NCBI GenBank assembly: GCA_913020295.1
Contig: CAJWAA010000002.1
Location: 111,641 to 175,640 of the forward strand
Direction: 5' to 3'
Length of the DNA: 64,000 bases
DNA from: an uncultured Flavobacteriaceae bacterium
GTDB lineage: Bacteria > Bacteroidota > Bacteroidia > Flavobacteriales > Flavobacteriaceae
Every line of letters begins with the position of its first letter. The stretch's first letter is position 1. The position numbers and the translations under genes were made by a program. Below the pieces are notes generated by a model. The model made no database searches, had not been told where the DNA came from, and worked only from the letters and a program-made list of their open reading frames with translations. Below are positions 12,789-21,945 of this stretch, in pieces.

Positions 12789-13697
12789 ATGATTTTACGT
12801 TTTCTATTTTTAATATTACCAGCTGTAATCTTTTGCCAACAAGATGGTTACCTCTCGCTATATAACTTTAATATGAACTTAATCAATCCTGCGTTCGCAG
12901 GGTCTGACGGAAGTCATGTTTTATCGCTTATATCAAGAAATCAATGGAATACTATTGATGATAGCCCAAAAACAACAGGACTATCTTATTCTCTATCAAC
13001 CAAAAAAAATGTTGGGTTAGGAGTTTCAATTATTACTGACAGAATTTTTATCGAAAATCAAACCATGATAACCATTGATTTTTCTTATAAACTCACTTTG
13101 AATAACGATGGTGCAGTTTTTTTTGGAATAAAGGGTGGTGGAAATTCATACAGTGCTGATCCAACTCCTTTATCAGGTTTTTCAGAAACTCCTGATCCCG
13201 CTCAAAAATCCTTAAGTAGATTTAATCCCAACATGGGTGTTGGTATTTTGTTTAGGATGGGAAAGTTTTGGTTCTCCGGTTCAATGCCCAGATTATTTAA
13301 TTCAAAAAGAGATGATGATATTGTAATTCAGTCAAGGGATAGAATCCATGTTTACCTTGCTGGTGGAGCAGCGTTTAACATCAATGAAGATTTTGCTGTT
13401 AGACCCAACCTAATCTACAGGAAAGGAAAAGGACTTCCAAATTCAATTGACTTTGCCAGTTGGGTTTCTTATCTCAACAAATTTGATCTTGGAATTTCTT
13501 TTAAATCAGGTTCTGTTTTTTCATTTCTTGCTTCTGTTGGTTTGGGTGAAAACGTATCAATAGCTTATGCCTACGATACGTATAGAAATCCAACACTTTC
13601 AGGTCTTAACTTGAGTGGACATGAACTAGCAATACGTTTTAACCTAGGGGAGAGTGCACCTGACGACTCCAATATCAAAGAAAGTGTTGAGGAATAA
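12789..13697 (+). CDS. PorP/SprF family T9SS outer membrane protein
   Basis: A 302-residue protein with an N-terminal signal peptide (about 1-16, ending FCQ) followed by the family hallmark YNFNMNLINPAFAGSDG and a beta-strand-rich remainder ending in an outer-membrane-style tail. PorP/SprF proteins sit in the outer membrane and are needed for secretion or surface attachment of specific T9SS type B substrates. The start is only 3 nt after the stop of the giant repeat protein, so the two are translationally linked and probably form a dedicated substrate-partner pair. Length agrees with the family (about 300-340 residues). Confidence 0.9.
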   Translation: MILRFLFLILPAVIFCQQDGYLSLYNFNMNLINPAFAGSDGSHVLSLISRNQWNTIDDSPKTTGLSYSLSTKKNVGLGVSIITDRIFIENQTMITIDFSYKLTLNNDGAVFFGIKGGGNSYSADPTPLSGFSETPDPAQKSLSRFNPNMGVGILFRMGKFWFSGSMPRLFNSKRDDDIVIQSRDRIHVYLAGGAAFNINEDFAVRPNLIYRKGKGLPNSIDFASWVSYLNKFDLGISFKSGSVFSFLASVGLGENVSIAYAYDTYRNPTLSGLNLSGHELAIRFNLGESAPDDSNIKESVEE

Positions 13698-13793
13698 TAT
13701 TTTGTTTTTATATTTTTACAAATATCAGTTAGTGAAAAAAAGCTATTTTTTAAAATAAAAATGTTATTTATTAATAAGTAAGAAATTGATTTA

Positions 13794-14630
13794 ATGAATG
13801 AAATCATAAATTATTTTGAAAATATTCCTTCTTTACATCGGAGTTTATTGATTGTAGGGGGTATAAGTTTCTTTTGGTTTTTGGAAGGACTTTTTCCTTT
13901 GGTAAAATTCAATTATAAAAAATTGCGTCATGCCATTCCAAATTTATTTTTCACACTTACAACCATTCTTATAAACTTGTCAATGGCTTTTTTACTTTTG
14001 AGTACGTCCGACTGGAGTGCTAACAATAATTTTGGATTATTACAATGGATTGCTGGTTTACCCCTTTGGGCTGAAGTTATTTTAGGTGTTTTACTGCTAG
14101 ATTTAGTCGGCGCATATTTGCCCCACTACACTGAACATCAAATCAAACCTTTATGGATGATACATCTGGTTCACCACAGTGACCCCAATGTAGACACAAC
14201 TACAGCAAATAGGCACCACCCCCTTGAAAGTATTGTCAGATTTTTCTTTACACTGTTTGGTGTTTTTATTTTAGGCGCTTCTATTGGTATAATTATGCTA
14301 TATCAGGCTTTGTCGATTTTATCTACCCAGTTCAATCATGCTAATATCAGCTTACCAAAAAAGCTTGATCGATGGATCAGTTATTTTTTAGTTTCACCTG
14401 ACATGCATAAAATACATCACCACTACCGTTTGCCTTACACTGATACCAACTATGGAAATATCTTCTCTGTTTGGGATAGGCTTTTTGGAACTTTTAGATA
14501 TTTTGATCGTGAGAAAATAGTCTACGGGGTAGATGTTTTTCCTGATGCAATAAAAAACACCCAAATAAGTAGTCTCCTAAAACAGCCTTTCGAAAAATAT
14601 CAAAGGCCTACCATGGATCAATTAGACTAA
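13794..14630 (+). CDS. Sterol desaturase / fatty acid hydroxylase family membrane protein
   Basis: A 278-residue integral membrane di-iron oxygenase-type protein. Hydrophobic segments cover about residues 15-38, 46-65, 85-110 and 150-180. The histidine clusters expected for the di-iron centre are visible: HYTEH (111-115), HLVHH (124-128), HH (141-142) and HKIHHH (205-210). Members hydroxylate or desaturate lipids, but substrates in Bacteroidota are mostly unknown. It is a single gene whose stop overlaps the convergent hisS stop by 4 nt. Confidence 0.85.
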   Translation: MNEIINYFENIPSLHRSLLIVGGISFFWFLEGLFPLVKFNYKKLRHAIPNLFFTLTTILINLSMAFLLLSTSDWSANNNFGLLQWIAGLPLWAEVILGVLLLDLVGAYLPHYTEHQIKPLWMIHLVHHSDPNVDTTTANRHHPLESIVRFFFTLFGVFILGASIGIIMLYQALSILSTQFNHANISLPKKLDRWISYFLVSPDMHKIHHHYRLPYTDTNYGNIFSVWDRLFGTFRYFDREKIVYGVDVFPDAIKNTQISSLLKQPFEKYQRPTMDQLD

Positions 14631-16009
14631 ATCAATTTCTGCAAAACTTCAATCATTTGGGCAATGGGATGTTTCACTTGTGCTCCAGTCATCATATTTT
14701 TTAATACAAAATTTCCTTTTTGCATTTCATCTGAACCCAAGATCACAACATAAGGGATGGATCGTTGGTTGGCATAGTTCAGCTGTTTTTTTAGTTTGGC
14801 GGGCTTTGGATAAAATTCACATGGAAATTGGAGATCCCTAAGTTTTGTCAACTTGTCAAAACAAAAACCAGCCGAATCATCCCCAAAATTCAAAAATAAT
14901 AGCCGAGTCTTATGATCAAGTGTATTGGGAAATAAATTTAATTCCTCCAAAATCAAAAAGATACGATCAAATCCAAATGAGATACCAAAACCACTAATAT
15001 TTTTTAGTCCAAACAAATCTGTTAGATTATCATATCGCCCTCCTCCACCTATAGAACCCATTTTAACCCCCAAAGGTGGCAGTGCTTCCAAGATCAAGCC
15101 AGTGTAGTAATTCAACCCTCTCGCCAATGCAACATCAAATGTCAAAGAAATAGTTTTTAGACTATGGTGGTCCAATTGATCGCAGATAAATTTTAACTCC
15201 TTAATCCCTTCTTGAGCAATTTCTATATCATGAAGGGCTTGAGTGACAAATGATAATTGCGTTTGAAAATCATCCTTTAGAGAAAGAAAAGGTCGCAAAC
15301 GCTCAGTGGCATCAGAAGAAAACCCTTTAGACTGGAGTTCATTGATCACTCCTTTTTCACCAATTTTGCTCAGCTTGTCCAATGCTACTGTAAAATTAAT
15401 CAATTGAGATTCTCCTCCAATAAACTGGGCGATACCCGCAAGAATTTTGCGGTGATTTAGATGAATTTTAACCCCTTTTAGCCCAAGCTGAGAGAAAACC
15501 CAGTCATAGAGCAGTACCCCTTCTACCTCTTGCCAAAGCGAACGCTCACCTACTACATCAGCGTCACATTGTAAAAACTCTTGAAACCTAGCATGCTGAG
15601 GACGATCGGCTCGCCAGACTGTTTGCATTTGATATCGTCGAAAAGGAAATACTATGTCATTTTGATTTTGAGCCACATAGCGAGCAAAAGGAACAGTTAG
15701 GTCATAACGAAGAGCTTTTTGGGAGAGTGAATCGGAAAACTTTACCAACTCCCCATTTTTTAATGCCTCTAAATCAGCATTTTTTACTTTTTCTCCCGAA
15801 TTCAAAATTTTAAAGATCAAGCGGTCTCCCTCCTCACCGTACTTGCCCAATAAAGTTTCAGACCGCTCAAAGGAAGGCGTCTCTATGGGTTGAAATCCGA
15901 AGTTTTCGAAAGCATCTATGAGCTTGGCTTTCAAATAATTTCTCTTTGAAAGAATCACAGGAGAAAAATCTCGTGTCCCTTTGGGTATAGATGGTTTTAC
16001 AATCGACAT
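14627..16009 (-). CDS. hisS: Histidyl-tRNA synthetase
   Basis: Class II aminoacyl-tRNA synthetase that charges tRNA-His. From the chosen ATG at 16009 the product is 460 residues; the reading frame is open for 9 more codons but only MSIVKPSIPKGTRDF matches the family N-terminus. Visible are motif 2 (FRRYQMQTVWRADRP, about residue 123), the histidine-specific ALARGLNYYTG segment and motif 3 (GFGISFGFDRIFL), followed by the C-terminal anticodon-binding domain. It lies 37 nt downstream of a small hypothetical gene on the same strand and may be co-transcribed with it. Confidence 0.96.
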   Translation of the reverse strand: MSIVKPSIPKGTRDFSPVILSKRNYLKAKLIDAFENFGFQPIETPSFERSETLLGKYGEEGDRLIFKILNSGEKVKNADLEALKNGELVKFSDSLSQKALRYDLTVPFARYVAQNQNDIVFPFRRYQMQTVWRADRPQHARFQEFLQCDADVVGERSLWQEVEGVLLYDWVFSQLGLKGVKIHLNHRKILAGIAQFIGGESQLINFTVALDKLSKIGEKGVINELQSKGFSSDATERLRPFLSLKDDFQTQLSFVTQALHDIEIAQEGIKELKFICDQLDHHSLKTISLTFDVALARGLNYYTGLILEALPPLGVKMGSIGGGGRYDNLTDLFGLKNISGFGISFGFDRIFLILEELNLFPNTLDHKTRLLFLNFGDDSAGFCFDKLTKLRDLQFPCEFYPKPAKLKKQLNYANQRSIPYVVILGSDEMQKGNFVLKNMMTGAQVKHPIAQMIEVLQKLI

Positions 16010-16046
16010 ATAGATTGGTTCTAGAGCAAAGATCAAACAATTCTTA

Positions 16047-16457
16047 TTATTTTGAAAGAAAACTTTTTAGGTCCTCATATGTTTTTCCGTCAGTGACCAT
16101 AGCTCCATTCCTCATCAAATTGAATTTTTCCCCTTTTGAGGTCTCTTTGAGCGAACGACATGACTGAAAAATAGTAACCTGGGGGTCTAATAAATGTTTT
16201 GTCAACCATTTCATATAACCCTTTTGCATCAGTGATGGACAATTCTTCTCTACCCGAATCAAGATCAAATTAATTTGAACACCCTCGCATTTGAATAAAA
16301 ACAAATGATGGTCACTTCTGTTTTCGAGATAAGTTATTTTATCAAGAGATTGATCCCATATAATATCACTAAATAGATCCAATAGTTCATCAGTAAGATT
16401 ATGATCTAAGGTTTTTATTTGATCCCATTGCTTTTTATCGATGGATTGGGTAGCCAA
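16047..16457 (-). CDS. Conserved-looking hypothetical protein (136 aa, TTG start)
   Basis: I do not recognise this family. The product is 136 residues, soluble, without signal peptide or membrane segment, with helix-like N-terminal half (DELLDLFSDIIW) and a beta-like centre (HHLFLFKCEGVQINLILIRV). The only possible start is TTG at 16457: an in-frame TAG lies 6 codons upstream and the first internal Met is far inside. An AGGAG sequence lies 12 nt before the TTG. It is directly upstream of hisS on the same strand, and downstream of the rplI terminator, so it probably heads a two-gene unit with hisS. Confidence 0.65.
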   Translation of the reverse strand: MATQSIDKKQWDQIKTLDHNLTDELLDLFSDIIWDQSLDKITYLENRSDHHLFLFKCEGVQINLILIRVEKNCPSLMQKGYMKWLTKHLLDPQVTIFQSCRSLKETSKGEKFNLMRNGAMVTDGKTYEDLKSFLSK

Positions 16458-16531
16458 AAAAAAGGCAAACTCCTAATGAAGACTTTCAAATTGTTCCTTT
16501 GACAAGCGAGTATATTTCATAAAATAAGGTC

Positions 16532-16555
16532 AAAAAAAAACCCACAAAATGTGGG
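16532..16555 (-). terminator. Rho-independent terminator of the rpsF-rpsR-rplI operon
   Basis: On the minus strand the sequence forms a 6-bp stem (CCCACA at 16541-16546 pairing with TGTGGG at 16550-16555) with a 3-nt loop, followed at once by nine T residues (16540-16532). It lies 19 nt after the rplI stop, exactly where the operon should end. Confidence 0.85.
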
Positions 16556-16573
16556 GTAGAATATTATCTCAAA

Positions 16574-17026
16574 CTATTTTTTTTCTGGGATAACTTCAAA
16601 AGGAAGTTGAATTGAAACCTCTCTGTGTAGCCTGATTCTTGCCTGGTAACTTCCCAAACGCTTTATAGTTTTACCTGGAATGCTAATGGCATTTTTTTCA
16701 ATTTCGTATCCCTTCGCATCAAACGCTTTTGCTAAATCTGGGGCTGAAACAGATCCAAATAACTTGTCACCACTTCCAACTTTGGAAGAAATTTTGATGT
16801 CCAAAGTCATAAGCTTTTCTCCCAATTTATTAGCATCTTGAATAATCTTTTTTTCTTTAAATGATTTTTGCTTTAAATTTTCTTCCAATACCTTTCTTGC
16901 AGAGGAGGTAGCTAAAATAGCTTTTCCTTGGGGAATGAGATAGTTCCGCCCATATCCGTTTTTGACTTTGACTAAATCATCTTTAAAGCCAAGATTTTCA
17001 ATATTTTCTTTTAATATGATTTGCAC
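16574..17026 (-). CDS. rplI: 50S ribosomal protein L9
   Basis: A 150-residue protein with the L9 N-terminal signature (MQIILKENIENLGFKDD, then VKNGYGRNYLIPQG) and the long linker helix followed by the C-terminal rRNA-binding domain. Length agrees with the usual 148-150 residues. Last gene of the rpsF-rpsR-rplI operon, 12 nt after rpsR, and followed by a clear terminator. Confidence 0.97.
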   Translation of the reverse strand: MQIILKENIENLGFKDDLVKVKNGYGRNYLIPQGKAILATSSARKVLEENLKQKSFKEKKIIQDANKLGEKLMTLDIKISSKVGSGDKLFGSVSAPDLAKAFDAKGYEIEKNAISIPGKTIKRLGSYQARIRLHREVSIQLPFEVIPEKK

Positions 17027-17038
17027 GACTTGAAGATT

Positions 17039-17335
17039 TTATTTTAAGAGGTCACCCACATAAGGCATCAAAGCCAAATGACGAGCTCTTTTGATTGCTA
17101 CTGAAACTTTTCGCTGATATTTCAAAGAGGTCCCTGTAAGTCTTCTGGGTAAAATTTTACCTTGTTCATTAACAAATTTAAGAAGAAAATCAGGATCCTT
17201 GTAATCGATATGTTTAATTCCGGATCTTTTAAATCTACAATACTTCTTCTTAGTATTGGTATCTATATTTAAGGGAGTTAAATATCGTATTTCCCCTTCT
17301 TTTTTATTACTTGACTGTTCATCAATTTTTGACAT
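17039..17335 (-). CDS. rpsR: 30S ribosomal protein S18
   Basis: A 98-residue S18 with a slightly extended charged N-terminus and the family core [16 protein letters not shown] and [28 protein letters not shown] written here in part: [24 protein letters not shown]. Binds 16S rRNA together with S6. Lies 5 nt downstream of rpsF and 12 nt upstream of rplI, the conserved order. Confidence 0.96.
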   Translation of the reverse strand: MSKIDEQSSNKKEGEIRYLTPLNIDTNTKKKYCRFKRSGIKHIDYKDPDFLLKFVNEQGKILPRRLTGTSLKYQRKVSVAIKRARHLALMPYVGDLLK

Positions 17336-17340
17336 CTTGA

Positions 17341-17685
17341 TCAGGCTTTAACTTTAGATTGATTTTTTCTTCTTCTTTTCTCGGCCCAATTTTGGGCATC
17401 AAGATCAAGCTTTACGGTCAGAAAACGCATCACTCGCTCGTCTCTGCGAAACGCTACCTCCAGTGGATTAATAGCCTCACCATCGCCTTCGAACTGAATA
17501 AGGTGGTAGAATCCGCTATTTTTGTTTTGAATTGTGAAAGCTAGTTTTTTGAGTCCCCAATCTTCTTTGTGAACAATTTTACACTTTTGTGATTTTAAAA
17601 GTGATTCGTACTTTTTGACTGCCTCCTCAATCTGAGACTCAGAAAGAACGGGATTTAGAATGAAGACAGTTTCATAATTACTCAT
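17341..17685 (-). CDS. rpsF: 30S ribosomal protein S6
   Basis: A 114-residue S6 with N-terminal [14 protein letters not shown], the central [10 protein letters not shown] segment and the [16 protein letters not shown] segment near the C-terminus, all typical. First gene of the operon with rpsR and rplI. A strong promoter lies just upstream and the leader should be only about 13 nt, too short for an autoregulatory S6:S18 leader structure. Confidence 0.97.
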   Translation of the reverse strand: MSNYETVFILNPVLSESQIEEAVKKYESLLKSQKCKIVHKEDWGLKKLAFTIQNKNSGFYHLIQFEGDGEAINPLEVAFRRDERVMRFLTVKLDLDAQNWAEKRRRKNQSKVKA

Positions 17686-17704
17686 ATATTTTTTTTAGCA
17701 AATG

Positions 17705-17736
17705 CAAAAATAAGCGAATCATTATATTACACCAAA
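17705..17736 (-). promoter_or_regulatory. Promoter of the rpsF operon
   Basis: Read on the minus strand: TTTG (17736-17733), 20 nt spacer, TATTTTTG (17712-17705). Both elements match the Bacteroidota consensus (TTTG at -33, TAnnTTTG at -7) with correct spacing, and the -7 box ends 19 nt before the rpsF ATG. Confidence 0.72.
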
Positions 17737-17764
17737 AGAATATATCTTTTTTATAGATTTTTTT

Positions 17765-17772
17765 TAAATTTG
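17765..17772 (+). promoter_or_regulatory. Candidate -7 element for the LytTR gene
   Basis: TAAATTTG fits TAnnTTTG and lies 31 nt before the ATG at 17804. A T-rich run near 17747-17752 stands at the -33 position, but no exact TTTG is present. Confidence 0.4.
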
Positions 17773-17803
17773 AGATAATTATATTGTATAATAAAGCCCC
17801 GTT

Positions 17804-18502
17804 ATGAATCTAAAGTGCATATACATTGACTCAAACCCAGTAGATCGCCTTCACTTTCTTCAAGTTTTAAAAAATTTTCCTCAAATTACTCTAGTCGCGG
17901 AATTCTCTGACACAATTCATGCAAAAGAATACTTAAATTACAACTCTGTTGATTTTCTCATCGTTTCCTCAGACATCACTCTTTACAACTGTTTTGAATT
18001 CGTAGATCAGTTAAAAGATAGTATCGAAGTTATTTTACTAACTAAAAAACCAATGGATGGGATCAAATCATATGAAATGGGTTTTGTAGATTGTTTACTG
18101 AAGCCTGTTAAAAAAGATAGATTCAAAAACTCAATTGATCGACTAACCCTTAAAATAGAATCCCAAAAGGTTATTAATAAAAAGAAAGAGCATATAATAC
18201 ACTTTAAGTGTAATTTTAAGGCTGAAAAGCTAAAGGCTAACAATATTCGTTGGGTAGAAGCCATGGGGGATTATGTAAAAGTTGTAACCAATAGTAAAAA
18301 TTATATGGTGCTCTCAACAATGAAATCTTTTTTGGACAAACTTCCTCAAAACCAATTCATTAGGATTCATAAATCCTATATTGTCAATCTTAAAAAAGTA
18401 ATCAATTATTCCACCAATAATGTCAATACAGATGGGGAAATGCTCCCCTTAAGTCGCAAACAAAAGGGAGTTTTCAAAAAAACCTTTCTAAATTTTCAAT
18501 AA
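17804..18502 (+). CDS. LytTR-type transcription regulator with degenerate receiver domain
   Basis: A 232-residue two-domain regulator. Residues 1-115 have a CheY-like receiver fold and residues about 130-232 a LytTR DNA-binding domain (IRWVEAMGDYVKVV, then FIRIHKSYIVNLKKV). An ungapped alignment of my own with typical LytTR receivers places Ser55 where the phospho-accepting Asp should be (VDFLIVSSDI), and one of the two N-terminal acidic residues is replaced (D9-S10). The Thr80 and Lys100-Pro101 positions are kept. It may therefore work without phosphorylation, although Asp57 lies close by. No histidine kinase is adjacent. It stands alone between the divergent rpsF operon and the convergent priA, whose 3' end it overlaps by 7 nt. 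Confidence 0.88.
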   Translation: MNLKCIYIDSNPVDRLHFLQVLKNFPQITLVAEFSDTIHAKEYLNYNSVDFLIVSSDITLYNCFEFVDQLKDSIEVILLTKKPMDGIKSYEMGFVDCLLKPVKKDRFKNSIDRLTLKIESQKVINKKKEHIIHFKCNFKAEKLKANNIRWVEAMGDYVKVVTNSKNYMVLSTMKSFLDKLPQNQFIRIHKSYIVNLKKVINYSTNNVNTDGEMLPLSRKQKGVFKKTFLNFQ

Positions 18503-20946
18503 GGATCAACATCAAGATTGACTTTACATGATCTGAAAACAGCTATTGACTCGAAATGGTCTAAGGTTTTTTTGATGACTTGTTTTACGCGATCCCTGGA
18601 CTGTTCAACCCCAATTTTCAACAAAATTTGCATACGATATCGATTTCTCACACGAGCTATGTGAGGAAAAACAGGTCCCAAAATTTGACCATCCCATGAT
18701 TGTGTTAAAAGATTAGCGATCCATTGACTTGCTTTTTTTACCGTTTCCATATCTCTGTGATTAACTACTATCCTGATCAATCTGTTATATGGAGGATAAT
18801 GATATTCTTTCCTATCCTCCAATTGCTTTTTTAACATTTGATCATAGTTTCCAGTAATTACCTGTCGAATGATAGAGTGATCTGGCTGATAGGTTTGGAT
18901 CAAAACTTTTCCCCTGGTTTCTTTTCTTCCTGCTCTTCCAGCCACCTGACTGAGCATTTGATAGGTTCTCTCATGAGCTCTAAAATCTGGGAAATTCATC
19001 AAATGATCCGCATTGAGAACCCCAACTAAATGAACATTTTGAAAATCCAATCCCTTGATGATCATTTGGGTACCAACCAAAATTTTTACCCTTTGTGTGG
19101 TAAAAGATTGAATTAATTTATCGAAAGCCCACTTCCCCCTGGTGGTGTCCCAATCCATCCTGGCCACCTCCACTTCTGGAAAAAGAGCAGACACATGTTC
19201 CTCTATTTGTTGAGTTCCCATGCCCTTGCTTGAGAGATTCGATAAACCACATGCATCACACTTTTTTGGTACTGAAATCTGGTATCCACAATAATGACAT
19301 TTTAGTTGATCTGCATATTGATGATAGGTTAGGGTAACATCACACTGATGGCAATGAGGAATATTTCCACAATCCAAACACTCGATTAAAGGAGAATAAC
19401 CACGTTGATTTTGGAAGAGTATTATTTGCTTTTCCATGGAAAGGGTTTTTTCCATCTCAAGGATTAAAGTTTGGGAAAACCCTCCCTTTACTTGCTTTTT
19501 TTTGTGAGCTAATTTTAAATCTACGGTAACAATTTCTGGTAATGACACTTTACCAAACCTTTCAAGAAGTTTTACCCAGCCATATTTACCTGAAATACAG
19601 TTAAATGTACTTTCCAAAGCGGGAGTTGCAGAACCCAACAATACTTTAGCCTGATGAATTTCGGCCAAGACAATAGCACTGTCTCTGGCATGATATCGGG
19701 GCGAGGGATCAAATTGTTTGTATGACAACTCGTGTTCCTCGTCTACAATCACTAAACCTAACCGATGAAAAGGAAGAAAAAGTGCAGAGCGAGTGCCTAC
19801 GATGATTTTAGCTTTGGAATTTTTTACTTGAACATTATTCCAAACCTCCCTCCGCTCGTGAACCGAAAACTTGGAATGATAAACGGTAACCTCCTCACCA
19901 AAAGACCCTTGTAATCGCTTTACTATTTGGGGAGTAAGAGAAATTTCCGGTAAGAGATACAAAACCTGTTCTCCCTTAGAAATTACTCGGGCAATAATCT
20001 CCATATAAACTTCTGTTTTTCCAGAGCCTGTAACCCCCTGCAACAAGACAACAGATTTTTCTTCAAAAGCCTTAAAGATATCTTGGAATGCTTTTTGCTG
20101 TGCTTCGGATAATTTTCTTTTTTGATTTTGTTTTTTAAAATCGTAAAGTAAACGATCCTCTCTGATGGATTGTTCCTCAAAAATACCTTTACTTATGAGA
20201 GTTCTTAATACATCGGGGGTTGAACTAGTTTTATGAAGTAATTCTTTAGAGTTTTTCCATTTATGACCTTCTAGATTCTGATCAAAAATACCCATCAATA
20301 ATTGTTTTTGTTTTGGAGCATTTTTTAATGAATCAAAAATCTCCTCTAAATTTTTATTATCCAAAATCAATTTGGACAAACGAACATAACGAACAAGTCT
20401 GGGTTTATATTTTTCTTTCAGTTTTTGGTGGATATCCACTAATCCTTGCGAAAACATTTCCTGTAAAAGTCCCAAAACACTTTTTTTTCCTATTATCTCA
20501 ATAATTTCCTTTATACTTAAAGCTTTAACTTCTAGTGCTTCATAGATTAAAAATGCATCATCGCTGAGACTGCTTTTTTCTTGATTTGAAATTTCTTTTT
20601 TCACAACAATAGTCTCACTCTCCAAAAGAAAGGTGGAAGGAAGTGCGGCGCGAAGTATATCTCCAAGCTTACTCTGATAATAATGCGACAACCAATACCA
20701 AAATTCGAGCTGTTTGGGTGTTACGCTAGGAAATTCCTCCAAAATTAGTTCAATAAATTTTGGGGTATATCTCTGTGGAGCTTGATTATGAATTTTTACT
20801 ACAACTGCAGTATACACCTTTGATTTTCCAAAAGTAACAGCAACCCTAAAACCAGGCTTTAAAAGAGCAAAATCCTCAAGAGTAACTGCATAGGTATAAG
20901 GTTTACCGAGTGCTAGCGGTAGAAGAACATCAGCGAAATACTGCAT
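18496..20946 (-). CDS. priA: Primosomal protein N' (PriA helicase)
   Basis: An 816-residue 3'-to-5' DNA helicase that restarts stalled replication forks. It has the N-terminal DNA-binding domain (about 1-105), the Walker A motif GVTGSGKTEVYM, the DEEH box, two zinc-binding cysteine groups (CLDCGNIPHCHQC and CHYCG...CDACG) and the helicase C-terminal part with QVAGRAGR. Eight cysteines are in place. It lies 24 nt downstream of the BrkB gene on the same strand and is likely co-transcribed with it. Confidence 0.96.
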   Translation of the reverse strand: MQYFADVLLPLALGKPYTYAVTLEDFALLKPGFRVAVTFGKSKVYTAVVVKIHNQAPQRYTPKFIELILEEFPSVTPKQLEFWYWLSHYYQSKLGDILRAALPSTFLLESETIVVKKEISNQEKSSLSDDAFLIYEALEVKALSIKEIIEIIGKKSVLGLLQEMFSQGLVDIHQKLKEKYKPRLVRYVRLSKLILDNKNLEEIFDSLKNAPKQKQLLMGIFDQNLEGHKWKNSKELLHKTSSTPDVLRTLISKGIFEEQSIREDRLLYDFKKQNQKRKLSEAQQKAFQDIFKAFEEKSVVLLQGVTGSGKTEVYMEIIARVISKGEQVLYLLPEISLTPQIVKRLQGSFGEEVTVYHSKFSVHERREVWNNVQVKNSKAKIIVGTRSALFLPFHRLGLVIVDEEHELSYKQFDPSPRYHARDSAIVLAEIHQAKVLLGSATPALESTFNCISGKYGWVKLLERFGKVSLPEIVTVDLKLAHKKKQVKGGFSQTLILEMEKTLSMEKQIILFQNQRGYSPLIECLDCGNIPHCHQCDVTLTYHQYADQLKCHYCGYQISVPKKCDACGLSNLSSKGMGTQQIEEHVSALFPEVEVARMDWDTTRGKWAFDKLIQSFTTQRVKILVGTQMIIKGLDFQNVHLVGVLNADHLMNFPDFRAHERTYQMLSQVAGRAGRKETRGKVLIQTYQPDHSIIRQVITGNYDQMLKKQLEDRKEYHYPPYNRLIRIVVNHRDMETVKKASQWIANLLTQSWDGQILGPVFPHIARVRNRYRMQILLKIGVEQSRDRVKQVIKKTLDHFESIAVFRSCKVNLDVDPY

Positions 20947-20970
20947 TTTTTAAAAATACAACTTTGCTCA

Positions 20971-21888
20971 TTATCCTGAGCCTAGTTGCTTAGTGTTTTT
21001 AAGTCGATTCAATGTGGCGTTCAATTCAAAACCGAGCAGTAGCACACTCGAATTGAGCCATATATAAAATAAAAAAATCAATAATGCCCCTATAGAACCA
21101 TATAGCTGGTTGTATCTGGAAAAATTCTCAATATAGAGACCAAAAAAATAAGTGGTGAGCAGAATCAATAGACAAGTCATAAAAGCTCCAGGAGAGAAAA
21201 ATCGTGTCTTTTTACCCTCAATTGTTCCAAAATAGTATAAAATAGCCACAGAGATATATATTAAAATGGTGTAAAAAAATAATTGTCCTATTCTTATCCA
21301 ATTGATTTCACTAGGGATCAATTCATCAAGATTACTCAAAATAAAAATTTCAAAAAACACGAATGCCATAACACCTGCTAAAAGTAATAGGGCCAATAGA
21401 ATTCCAACCATTGTGGAATACAAATACTGACGAATAAAAGAACGTGACAGTTCAACATGATAGGATCCTTCAAAACTGGAAAAAATAGAGCTTACTCCAT
21501 TGGCAGTGAGAAAAATAGACAATAAAAATACTGAAGAAAGAAGTCCTGCTCTCTGTTTTTGCCTAATATCATTAAAAATATCAGTAAAAAAACTTTGACT
21601 CTCCTGTGGTAATATAAGTTCTATAAAATTAAAAAGAACAGCATCAAAATTATCTATGGGGACAAAGGCAATCAAGTTTAAAATAAAAAGTAAAAAGGGA
21701 AAAAGAGCCATAAAAAAACTGAAAGAAATACTCCCTGCCCTGGAAGACAGTGCCCCTTTTACAATTCCTGAAATATACATTTCAAGGAGATCGTAAAAAG
21801 AAAAGCCAATGTATCCAGGAATTTTCAAAGCTTCTAAAAACCCAACAAGGGTTTTGATTATGGGGATTGTTTTTAATTTTTCTCTCAA
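20971..21888 (-). CDS. YihY/BrkB family inner membrane protein
   Basis: A 305-residue protein of the YihY/virulence factor BrkB family with about six membrane-spanning segments, the family phrase SRAGSISFSFFMALFPF (about residues 49-65) and the C-terminal YGSIGALLIFLFYIW segment. The biochemical function of the family is not established. It precedes priA on the minus strand and is divergent from rlmH. Confidence 0.88.
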   Translation of the reverse strand: MREKLKTIPIIKTLVGFLEALKIPGYIGFSFYDLLEMYISGIVKGALSSRAGSISFSFFMALFPFLLFILNLIAFVPIDNFDAVLFNFIELILPQESQSFFTDIFNDIRQKQRAGLLSSVFLLSIFLTANGVSSIFSSFEGSYHVELSRSFIRQYLYSTMVGILLALLLLAGVMAFVFFEIFILSNLDELIPSEINWIRIGQLFFYTILIYISVAILYYFGTIEGKKTRFFSPGAFMTCLLILLTTYFFGLYIENFSRYNQLYGSIGALLIFLFYIWLNSSVLLLGFELNATLNRLKNTKQLGSG

Positions 21889-21945
21889 AAAAAATTCCTT
21901 TTGTCAAAGATAAAACAAATCTGTTTGTGTTTGTAAATTTGTGAA

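Noticed and set aside
21934..21941. TAAATTTG as -7 box for rlmH
   Set aside because: It would place the transcript start on the rlmH ATG itself and the nearest TTTG is 30 nt upstream; a leaderless mRNA is possible but not supported.
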